From Mytilus galloprovincialis (taxonomy: Eukaryota > Mollusca > Bivalvia > Mytilida > Mytilidae), in contig NC_134843.1 in NCBI RefSeq assembly GCF_965363235.1, positions 1,736,001 through 1,800,000 of the forward strand: a stretch of DNA of 64,000 nucleotides, given 5' to 3'. The notes beneath the pieces are model-generated. The model ran no database searches. It had not been told where the DNA came from and worked only from the letters and a program-made list of their open reading frames with translations. Positions 37,101-46,700 of this stretch are shown in pieces (the stretch's first letter is position 1; the number at the start of each line of letters is the position of its first letter). Position numbers and translations under genes: made by a program.

Positions 37101-40100
37101 TTTATAAGTAAAATACGGAAAAGTGGAAATTTATTTTTACAAAATTTTCTTCTTGATACTATCTTATGATCATAAACAAGCTTCTGTCCAAGTTTGGTAC
37201 AAATCAAGGATAGTTTATGAAAGTTATTAAAATTTTAAAAACTTTAACCACAGAGTGAATGTAATGTTTCCTCGCAGAAAAACTAAGTCCAATTATAATT
37301 AAAATACGGAAAAAATGGAATTTTATTTTTACAAAATTTACTTCTGGATAATTTCTAATGATCATAAACAAGCTTCTGTCCAAGTTTGGTAGAAATTCAG
37401 TATAGTTTAAGAAAGTTATTAAAATTTCAAAAACTTTAACCACAGAGTGAATATTTGTGGACGCCGCCGACGACGACGACGCCGACGACGACGGAATGTA
37501 GGATCGCTTAGTCTCGCTTTTTCGACTAAAGTCGAAGGCTCGACAAAAATATCTTTATCTACCACCAAACTCCTCTTATACCAATTTAAAGAAATATATT
37601 TACCTGAGGATTAAGACAATTTTTTAACTTTGAATGTGTATTTAACCAGATCTGTGTATATCGGTTACACTTCTTCACAACAATCTCTTTATATCGGTAG
37701 GCACATTCACTTTGTCTAACACTCATTCTCCGTTCCACATCATCTTCACGCACCATTTCTTCTTCTCGTTTCTTGCTGGACTTCTTCGTGTGAAACTGGA
37801 AAGGGAGACTATCAAGTAACATTTTGTATGACATTGATGAAGGACTGATAGGAATCATAGCGGGTACATAGTGATACCCTGCAGGTACATCTGCACAAAG
37901 TGCATCCATGGCAACCATGGGTCGAGCATGTGTAGTAGACATTATAGGCTTGACTGATGTGAACACAGGAGTTGGTGATACTGGTCGAACAATTGCTGTA
38001 AATATAAAATAATAAAGTTTAAAATATATTAAGAAAAAGAAAACAAAAATCCTAAAGATCAGCTAATATCTGCAAGCATAACAAAATTATTTAGAAAGTA
38101 CAGAAAAACAAAATGCTAGACTATGATGTAAATATCATGACAATATTTCCAACAGCTTGGTGCAATTCAGCATCAGATATAAGAAAGCAGCATAAATCTT
38201 TTTGTATTTTTTTTTATATTCCTTTAGAATGCTCTAAATGTATGAGCCTTAGTTGTGTTATCAATATGATAAAAATTTGAAATGTTTCATCATCAGGATC
38301 ATGGATATTAAAGCCATTCAAATGACTCTCCTAATAAGTTCTATCATGACTCTAAGATATGTACATCTAATTATAAGGAAAAACATTGTCGAAACATCTT
38401 TTACTTATTTTAACAGAATCTATATGTCAGCTGTATGTATCAACTTGATACAAAAAAGGTTGTATACCTGATTTTGAGACTCCAGGGTGAGGTTTTACTG
38501 TGCCTGATTTTGAGACTCCAGGGTGAGGTTTTACTGTACCTGATTTTAAGACCCCAGGGTGAGGTTTTACTGTACCTAATTTTGAGACTCCAGAGTGAGG
38601 TTTTGCTGAACCTAATTTTGAGACTCCAGGGTGAGGTTTTACTCAGTGTTTTCCATTCGGCATTGAAGCCGGGTGTGCCGACCACCTTCTTTTGAAAGCC
38701 GACCACCTTTTGATTTTAGGAGGTGGTCGGCTTTTTTTTCAAAATCCGGCTTTTTTTCGGTTCCGTACCGTTAAAATTTGAATACTAATCCCGCCTTGTT
38801 TTCATTGACAAAGATGGCGTCCAATCGTCAAATTTCAATGTTTTCATTAATCAATCGGGGGAAAGAAAGGAAGATGACGATGATGATAAAGAAAATACTA
38901 GACCAAATAAGTTAAATAAAATTGATAGTAATGTTGAAGTTAAGGAAATTGAACAAAAATCAACCAAACAACGGAAAAGACACGCAAGTGAAGACAAATA
39001 TGAGCAAGACTTCAAAATGACTTATAGTCACAGAGGAAGGATACTACTGTTCTGTGTGCCAAAAATACGGCACAAAAGCAAGAAACAGAACAGAAACCTG
39101 GATCGAAAGGCCTTAAATCCATGCTGATGCATAAAATTGTAAATGAAAGAAGAGATAAAAGAGATAAATTTTTGAAAAATAAAATCAAAGAATATTTGAC
39201 AATTAATATGACTACTTCTATTTATGTTTGTTCAACTCCATAAAATGTGAATATTATACTAATCTTTATTTCTGTGACCCCCACGTGCACCCACAGTAAA
39301 TTAAAAAAGGTTGGACATTTAAAAAAAACCACCCGGTTGCAAGTTATTTTTTTAAAACACCCACCTTACCTTAGTGAAAAAAGGAAAACACTGTTACTGT
39401 ACCTGATTTTGAGACTCCAGGGAGTTTTCACTGTGCCTGATTATGAGACTCTAGGGTGAGGTTTTACTGTACCTGATTTTGAGACTTCAGGGAGCTTTTA
39501 TAATTGTGCCTAATTTTGAGACTATGGTGAGGTTTTACTGTACCTGATTTTTGAGACACCAGAGTGAGGTTTTACTGTACATGTACCTGATTTTGAGACT
39601 CCAGGGTGAGGTTTTACTGCATCAATTAATCTCATCTTCTTTATATTGGATGATGTCGTTTCCATTGGACGAACTTTCACCTGCAGAGTCTTTTTACCCA
39701 TTTCTTTTATTATCTTGCTAGGACTCTCCATCTTTTTCTCATTTTCTGGTCTTTTTGGTGAATTGTCAGTTTTAGCTTTCTTAGATTTTGGAGATAAAGA
39801 AAATTTGACTTGAACATCATCATCAGACTCAGTGTCTATGATTTCAATACAATCTTCCAACTTCCTCTTTACTCCTTTTACTTTTATTTCTTTCTTCCCA
39901 TCTTCATTGTTTTTCTTTTTCACTTTCACTTTTTTCCCTTCATTCATATTTTGTTTCTTTATTTTTTTCCCATCTGCCTGATCTTTTGTTTTGATTTTTT
40001 TCTCTTTCTTTTTGCCTTCTTTGTTTAACTTTTCTTTCTTTACTTTCAATGATATAATTTTTTTCTTCACAATTTTCTTCTCTCCTTGAGAAGCCTGAAT

Positions 40101-43100
40101 CTCTGTGTGGACTTTTTCCTGTGCAGCACTGTTATTCATATCTTGTAAAGTTATATCTTTTGTTTCAGCTTCAGAACACTCGCTCTGACTTGAAGCACTT
40201 AATTCACTTTTCTTTTCCTTTTTGATAGCTGGTCTCATTTTAACTACCAACAAATTCCCTGTTTTCTTCATTTTAAAGTTTTTATCTGATGTTTTTAAAG
40301 TTTTACCTCCTAGCGATTTCTTAAGATTATTCTTCAAACTTGTACTTTTAGTTTTGTTTCCAACTTTAGAGGTTTTCTTTTTATTTCCTCCCAGTAATTC
40401 CTGATCTGATCTTTTCGTGTATTTCCTTTTAATTTTTGTACTACTCTGAGAGTTATCAGATTTATTCTGAGTTATTTGGTCACTTTCTTTGTCACTTTGC
40501 AAAGCATCTGTGGTTTTGCTACTGTTTAATGTCACTGAACTCACTGTGCATTTCTTCAGTTTTACACTAGCATGCATACAAGGACTGTTAATTTTACTTT
40601 GTTTCGTAGGAACAGGGAGGCTAGTGGTAAGTAAAGTTCTTAAAACACTTGGAGAGTTAACCTTTGAACTCTGAACACCATTTGACAATATTTTACTAGA
40701 ACTTTTAATAAACATTTTTGATGGATCAAAATACTCTTCAAGTTTGGAAGGTTTCTTTGGAGTCCTTTTAGTTGTAGTAATAGGTGTTGATACCCCTTCT
40801 TCCAACTTTCTGGGTTTAGGTGAACATTTTGGTGATTGTGTTGGTGATTTTGGTGACTTAGGTGATTTAGGTGACTTCTTAAATGGGGTAGAAGTAAGCA
40901 CGCTTGTGTCCACTGATAGGTTAAGGCTAACATCCTCATTTTTAACAATAGCTGCATGCTTCAGTAAAGCTTTCTTAATATTATCACTACCAGAGTTCAA
41001 TCTCTTGGCTTTCTTCACAATCTTTAATGCCTCTTTTCTAGCCAGTTTTGACTTTTCAACATTTGTTTTGGTAGTAACAGTATCATGTTGCTTTTCCTGA
41101 AATTCAAGGATTAAGTTAAAACAATCCAACAAATTGTCTACTGGTTCCCAGGTATTCCAGTCTTCATTGAAATTCTTCCACTTGACAAAAAACTGCAGTT
41201 GTCCATCAACCTCTCTCTGTTCCAATATGTTTTCCACCTAAAAAATCAATAATTTATATTTAGCCCTAAATGTATTTTCCGATTTAAAACAATTTAATTA
41301 ATACCAGAGCTAAAATTAGAAAATTGAATATATAATAAACATGATATAGTCAAGTTACTGCAATTATTATTGTCAATTTTCTTGGAAAAATCATAGTTTT
41401 GTGTAAGTAAAGTATGATACTGTTACAGTGTAGGGAGTAAGCTGTAGGTTTGTACATACGACTCTTTCGGGCTATACATATATACTCAGTAAACATGTAA
41501 CAGCCGCTATGTTCCGTCAGTTACTTTGTTCTGGCGGAACTTTTCAACTAGTTATTTTGTTACGATGGAACTTTCCAACTAGTTGTTTTATTCCGAGTGC
41601 AGTCAAAAAGTTCCTGAAAAAAGTAGCTAGTTGAAAAGTCCCGGAACAATGTAGCTAGTTGAATAGTTCTGGTGGAACAGAAAAACTAGTTTATTCGGTC
41701 AGAATGTTGCCTTAATAACGGAAAAAGTTCTAATTTATTGTTATACATTAATCTGAAATTGATATTTTTAAAAGTATCCAAATGAGGAGGAACTTTTGGG
41801 CTAGTTTGTTAGTTCCGGTTTTGACTAATTTGCCAAAGAGGAACTTTGTGACTAGTTCCTTTTGACTTTTGTAATCAGTATCTTGGTTCCCCTTTGAAAG
41901 ATTCTAATATAATATGTTGTGCTTTTACTTTGAATCAATTCTCCAAATGGAACTTTGTGACGGGTTGATAAGTTCCGTTGGAACTTTTGGGCTAGTTTGT
42001 TAGTTCCGGTTTTGACTAATTTGGCAAAAAGGAACTTTCTAACTAGTTGATATGTTCCGTTGGAACTTTTCAACTTATCACTTTGAACAAGGTAACTAGT
42101 TAATAAGTTCCTGTGGAACTTTTCGGCTAGTTAGTTCTTTCCACCTGGAACTTTCCAACGTCGGAACAAAAGAGCATTTTCACCTTCGTCGTTTACTGTT
42201 AGCCAACTCGTATACAGACATTTGATGAACATTGTGAAGACTTATATATTGTAATTGGATGTAAATATTGTTAGTAAGGTCTCTGGGAATAATAATATAG
42301 AGTTCGTCTTCACTGTTCGACCATGGGGGTCCCCTGACTGAACGACTGTTCCCACCTTCTGGTTTCCCTTATTTCACACGTTACCCCTTTATTACCTTGT
42401 TATCTTATTAGTGTAAGTCATGAATGTTGTAACCGAGGCCCATACAAGCTAAGAGTAAGCTTAGATAAGTCCCGTTTGTCGATTTCCCGACTAGACAGAG
42501 TGTCAACATTTCGATCGCCGCCATTTGCATCATTATTTTTTATTGACGTCTTTGACCTAATAACCTGAGATCAGCATCCAATTAGCATAATGTAATTTCT
42601 CCATAGGGGCACAAGACGTTGGTGGGACAGATGTATAAAAGCGAGTGCAGAACAGTCTTCAGATGGACTGCAGGCCGCTACCAGGGCAGTCACTCCTGAT
42701 ACCAAGGAAATTACCCGAGCAAACCAAATGCGCCACAATTGATGCAATACATGTACCTTTGCTATTGTATGCAGCCCCGTTGACTAAATGGACCAAACCA
42801 TGATTGACCTAGATGTTTTACTACGTTTACTACGTTGTTGACAAAAGAATAACTTACCAAAAAGGGGGGTCTCTGTATATTTTATTAAGTGCTCTGGTGG
42901 GAGTTTATGCGTTGAAGCTCTTTTATTGATTTACATGTACATAAATGATGAACTTTTATAAAGAAATTTCAAAGCAGACTTAAATAGAACATAAATTACA
43001 AAATTTTATTGATAAAAATTATTCACTATTAAAATAAAAATATTCCCGCAAAATTTTCCATACCATTCATACCATTTCTTTTTTTTAATAAGGTATCAAT

Positions 43101-43618
43101 ACATTTTAAATGACGACTCTCCAGAGACGGATCTAAGGTCATTTCATGACAAAATTCACATAATGACACAACTATCAAATAACAGAATAAGGGATATTCT
43201 GTTAACTTACAATTTTATTTGATATAAAAAATAATTAGCAACTTGTTCATAAAAGATAAATCTTATATATTAGACTAAAATATGAAGAAGTTACAGGATA
43301 ATTAGAAGTTCTAAAAACAAAATTTTTCAAAGCCTTATTTTTCTTCTAATATTCATACAAAACTGTATCTCTAAGTAAATAATGTTACATAAGACTGGTG
43401 TAGGTACCGGTTTATTTTAGGTAATTGGATGAACCTTTTTCAAAACTGACAGCTGAAACATAAAAAGAAAAAAATCTTTATGCAGATTTACTAGTCTTGC
43501 TTTAAATTGATCATTTAGAAAACATATCTATCTCCTTAACTTGTCATATGCGTTCCAAAATTGGTTGTTTATAAAGATCTCAGGTTTTTTTTACCTCGTA
43601 AACTTCGTTTTCCGCCAT
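34013..43618 (-). CDS. CDYL: Chromodomain Y-like protein (chromodomain plus crotonase fold)
   Basis: Exons 43618-43595, 41237-39587, 37995-37604, 36301-36132, 35616-35406, 35074-34931 and 34174-34013; 2754 nt, 917 aa. CDYL proteins read methylated histone H3 tails, recruit co-repressors, and have been reported to act on crotonyl groups. The chromodomain (about 6-57) begins EVYEVENILEQREVDG and keeps an aromatic cage, Y7, W28, F31. A long Lys/Ser-rich linker (58-560) has KSPKSPKSPKSP. The crotonase-like domain (about 650-900) contains FPKPLIAVVTGSAIGLGM and the QTPEGCAS motif with Glu801; I recall Asp at this site in vertebrate CDYL. All exon phases agree (0,1,0,2,0,0). The start MAENEVYEVE parallels vertebrate MASEELYEVE; an in-frame ATG 51 nt upstream (43669) is less likely. 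It is head to head with ECI2 and probably shares its promoter. The linker makes it longer than the roughly 600 aa of human CDYL. Confidence 0.95.
34931..35074 (-). CDS. CDYL: CDYL exon 6
   Basis: 144 nt, phase 0 at both ends, exactly the length of ECI2 exon 9. Encodes ANELLIGGRKITAIEACQLG, then LVSQVFWPTS; vertebrate CDYL has the similar LVSQVFWPGT. Confidence 0.95.
35406..35616 (-). CDS. CDYL: CDYL exon 5 (crotonase core)
   Basis: 211 nt, equal to ECI2 exons 7 plus 8 (121 + 90). Encodes DFMKALITFPKPLIAVVTGS and, further on, LCDIVYASDK and SQTPEGCASF. The donor is GTTAGT. Glu801 is GAA at 35453-35451. Confidence 0.95.
36132..36301 (-). CDS. CDYL: CDYL exon 4
   Basis: 170 nt, starting phase 0 and ending phase 2, corresponding to ECI2 exons 5 plus 6 (176 nt). 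Encodes VIQEVVSALNSAKYDDSNLV followed by MFSGLGNVFCSGIDLTYLI; CSGIDL occupies the place of the first oxyanion-hole loop. Confidence 0.95.
36590..37550. repeat. Dispersed repeat of about 180-bp tandem units in a CDYL intron
   Basis: Begins near 'aagggttccacggaacccag', has about four units with 'aactaagtccatttataag' and 'aagcttctgtccaagtttgg', and ends with a GAC/GCC trinucleotide run ('gacgacgacgacgccgac', 37465-37495). The architecture resembles the 2-kb repeats (tandem units next to a GAC/GTC run), though the units differ. Open frames here are repeat artefacts. Confidence 0.75.
37604..37995 (-). CDS. CDYL: CDYL exon 3
   Basis: 392 nt. Acceptor atttacag; the first two bases complete a codon begun by the final G of exon 2. 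It has two parts: a linker (IVRPVSPTPVFTSVKPIMS) and the first strands of the crotonase fold (YRYKEIVVKKCNRYTQIWL, ending CLNPQ). Vertebrate CDYL has a similar YRYRDIVVRK. Confidence 0.93.
38466..39622. repeat. 36-bp minisatellite spanning the CDYL exon 2 splice donor
   Basis: Eleven copies of a unit read on the plus strand as 'cctgattttgagactccagg' plus 'gtgaggttttactgta': five at 38466-38643 and six at 39399-39620. The copy at about 39587-39619 is the real end of CDYL exon 2, coding VKPHPGVSKS before the donor. The other ten lie in the intron, and most repeat the donor (TCAG|GTACAG or a variant). The array is split by the hAT-like element at 38644-39393. Confidence 0.9.
38644..39393 (+). 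mobile_element. hAT-like element with a transposase N-terminal relic
   Basis: Terminal inverted repeats CAGTGTTTTCC / GGAAAACACTG, flanked on both sides by TTACT (38639-38643 and 39394-39398). Removing the insert and one TTACT restores a normal minisatellite unit, so insertion is certain. Inside, an ATG at 38814 opens MASNRQISMFSLINRGKERK, and after frameshifts the segment at 39037-39113 encodes GYYCSVCQKYGTKARNR, resembling the TTF-type zinc finger found at the start of many hAT transposases. The rest of the transposase is missing, so the copy is non-autonomous. A 5-bp duplication is unusual for hAT (normally 8), though a 5-bp subgroup exists to my recollection. Confidence 0.8.
39587..41237 (-). 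CDS. CDYL: CDYL exon 2 (chromodomain and linker)
   Basis: 1651 nt, starting phase 0 at GTG (41237) after acceptor tttttag and ending phase 1 at TCAG|GTACAT. Encodes the chromodomain from VENILEQREVDGQLQFFVKW, then about 500 residues rich in Lys, Ser and Thr. Past this donor the frame stays open only to 39522. The donor is chosen because only this copy of the repeated donor keeps exon 3 in frame. Confidence 0.93.
41238..43594 (-). other. CDYL intron 1: degenerate tandem repeats and a possible LTR
   Basis: At 41.5-42.17 kb imperfect repeats of 'ggaacttttcaactagtt' and 'ttagttccg' alternate in both orientations. At about 42.43-42.80 kb a less AT-rich stretch contains a good TATA box (gtataaaagcgag, about 42633) followed by 'gcagaacagtcttcag', as in a retrotransposon LTR. 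No coding exon seen. Confidence 0.5.
43595..43618 (-). CDS. CDYL: CDYL exon 1 (MAENEVYE)
   Basis: 24 nt, ATG at 43618-43616, ending GAG|GTAAAA, phase 0. Joined to exon 2 it gives MAENEVYEVENILEQR, a standard chromodomain start. The initiator lies in ATGGCGG. Confidence 0.92.
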
Positions 43619-43655
43619 TGGGATTATGGTCGATAGGTGGCGCGTTTGTTTGAAA

Positions 43656-43708
43656 ATGGCTGCCTCCATAGGGAGGACTTTTCAAAATCACATTTTCACC
43701 TTCAAGAA
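43656..43708 (+). CDS. ECI2: ECI2 exon 1 (targeting sequence)
   Basis: 53 nt, ending AA|GTTAGT, phase 2. The two leftover bases join the first base of exon 2 to give Asn. The match of phase and presequence-like composition supports it; no stop separates it from the earlier ATG at 43626. Confidence 0.8.
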
Positions 43709-46700
43709 GTTAGTTTAATGAGGAAATGATAAGACTTTTATGTGTACATCACAATTATTTTTATAAGAATTATAATCTTAAGTTTCATAACCCTTTTGAA
43801 CTACATGTTACTATTGAAAAAGTTTACCTCTTTCTCAGTTTCTGATCAAAGTCCACTTTCTCACCAGGTATAAAGGAAGGTTAAGACCTTATGTTACAAC
43901 ACCGATTTATCTTCATATAACGACAAAGAAATATAAATTTTTGCCTTGCAAACTGATTATTGATTTATATTTTGAACCTGATTGGTATAAAGTTAATACT
44001 GACCGTGACAAGTACTTGAAGTATAGTGAGGTACATGTCTACTGAGATAACCTCTTGTCAGTATATGCTTCTTGTCCCTCATTAATGGACATCACAAAGG
44101 TTCCCAAAAAATGTTGAGTCTTTACGTCAAAATACAAATGGTCTGACGCCACAATGGAAAAGTGATAGTTGTATGGTCAATGTCAATAGTTCAATCGCAT
44201 TATCGTTGCAGATTCTTGGGTCTTTCCTTAACCGATAAATATCGTCAACAATGCAAGTTTTTATCTGTTTATGACTTCATTTACCAGATAGAGGGGATCA
44301 CCAGTATTCCTGCACTGTTGAAGTTAATCTTATTATCAAGCTTCTTCAAATTGTCATTATGCAGAATAAACTAGAAATAATGTTTGTTCCGTAGGAATTT
44401 AATCACAATTGCCTAATGACAGCAAAGCTCATGATCAATTATGCATATTTAATTTCCAAAAAAAATGTGCATTCTGCAAGTTAGCGTCATATTTATTGAA
44501 CAACTACATTGTAGCTTGACATGGAGCTCGCTATGGAAAGGAAGTGAACGCATAAACGATGTTACAAAATGTAACTAAAACCAAACTTTTTATTTGAAAT
44601 GCAACAAACTTGAAAGTTGTCTATTGAGACAGGAACTTTCAGCTTCAGCTAGCTTCTGAACAAAATTGTACTAACGAAAATAGACCTGATACTAAACTCT
44701 AACATACATGACATATAAATGAATTAAAATTTTAAAAAGATATTTGTAATTTTGTCCTGTATTTAAAACTGCAATAGTTTGTCACAAACCACAACAAACT
44801 TTGTAGTTATTGAGGACAAAATGATATACATTTTCATATTAAAAAAAATATTGATCAGTTGACTTTTGTATGAGTTATGAGTCAATGTGATTTTATAAAT
44901 CTGGTGATATTTTGTTGCCTAGTGACAATGTGGTTATGTGAGATTGCTCACAAAAGGTTCCTTGATTGCCTAATTAATACTATTTAATGAACATAATCAT
45001 GATTAAGTAAAATAAATTGCAACTTCAAAACTTATATTGCTAAGTGCTCAGCTGTATTAAAGTCAGAGAAAAGCAGAAAACTCTAAATTTAATCTAAACT
45101 GTATCACATGACTTTTTGTCGATTATATATATTTTGAAATTTACATTTTAATGGTAGATGTTACAGAAAGCAACAGATCAAATATTGATTCTTAAATTAA
45201 ACCATTAATTTTTCTTGTAGTGTACATTTTATGCCAACAAGAGGATTTCATAGATCAAGGCCAGTCCTAGGGGCTATGGATGCAGAGTTTGAGAAAGCAA
45301 AAGTTCAATTGAACACTCTCCAGAATGAACCTGGCAATGATGTCAAACTAACAATATATGCTTTATTTAAACAGGTAAGTGAACAAGGGAGAGAGGTAAA
45401 ATAATTAATTCATAGGCAGATCTACATCCAGGCAACATAAACCTTTCTTCAATTTGTCTTAATGGGACATTGGTGTCCTCTTAAAAATGAAAATAATGCT
45501 TCATAAATTTTTTGCGTCCAAAGTACTTTTTATGCATCACTTAGGGGCATTATTTATTTTTCAGTCTATGCGTCTGTTTGTTTGTTTGTCTGTTGGTTCG
45601 TTGGTCCGTTGGTTTTGTCTATCTGCCCTGCTTTAAGTTAAAGTTTTTGGTCAAAGTAGTTTTTGATAAAGTTGAAGTCCTATCAACTTGAAACTAAGTA
45701 CCGGTACACATGTTCCCTATGATATGATCTTTCTAATTTAAATGCCAAATTAGTGTTTTGACCTCAATTTCACGATCCACATAGGAAATGATAGTATGAG
45801 TGGAGCTTCCATGTACTATGGACACATTCTTGTTATTATATATTCATTCTGACATTAGTAATGCGTAAACCAAAAATTTGTTAAAGCCAAGGATGTACAA
45901 TTACTTTACTCGATGAGCTATATGACAGAAAAGGACCTAAAAAGATTAAGCAAATCCAGGTAAGGTTAACTTTGCATGAGGAAGTTTGAACCTCCGTTTC
46001 TTAAAATTTTGTTAATTATTCAACTGATTTAGATAAGTTGTAATGTAAGTTAGCCTCACCCATGTAAGTTAGCCTAAACCATGTAAGTTAGCCTAACCCA
46101 TGTAAGTTAGCCTCACCCATGTAAGTTAGCCTCACCCATGTAAGTTAGCCTAACCCATCATGTAAGTTAGCCTAACCCATGTAAGTTAGCCTAACCAATG
46201 TAAGTTCAACTTTGTCTCAATCCAAATGTAAGAAACAGTCAACCTAGTAAAAAAAGGGTTAATTAAATTTGAATTCATGTTCTCAATTGCTTAGCATATT
46301 TGTTCCAATTAACATTCATGATGATAAGTGGTTTTTGGGTGGACAAGATGATACACACATGCAAATGAAACATTATCAATGGAGAAATTTATAGCTGAAG
46401 TACATATCTGTCATAAATCAAGTCAATATGGAAACACTGACTACCAAGTCAGGAACCTCATCTCATCCAACAGTAGTTGTCATATGTCATATCTTATCAC
46501 AACCCAGTACAAGAAAAATGAAATAAAAAACCCACTGTATAAGATTGTTGTGTCTACTGTAAAACTTGTTAAACTGAACTTGTAAACTTCATTTAAAACT
46601 TGGTAATATTATACAGAACAGAAACATGTTTGTCAACTAACATTGTTATATGAAACGTTCTCTAGTTCAGCATCAATTAATATATATATATATATATATA

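Larger units (their letters stand above)
43595..43708. promoter_or_regulatory. Compact bidirectional promoter of CDYL and ECI2
   Basis: CDYL starts at 43618 (minus) and ECI2 at 43656 (plus), leaving 37 bp between initiators. No TATA box is seen. ECI2's start region GAAAATGGCTGCC matches the YY1 motif (AAnATGGCnGC) and nearly matches TISU, an element of genes with very short 5' UTRs; CDYL's start has the ATGGCGG core. Initiation inside or beside the opposite gene's first exon is hard to avoid. Function is inferred from layout. Confidence 0.7.

Noticed and set aside
36597-37443. Open frames in CDYL intron 3
   Set aside because: They lie wholly inside tandem units of a dispersed repeat and interrupt each other.
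39522-39586. Extension of CDYL exon 2 past the donor to a stop at 39522
   Set aside because: It would end the protein before the crotonase exons; splicing at 39586 joins exon 3 in phase. Kept only as a possible intron-retention product.
39810-41100. Plus-strand open frames opposite CDYL exon 2
   Set aside because: Hydrophobic mirror images of the Lys/Ser-rich coding strand.
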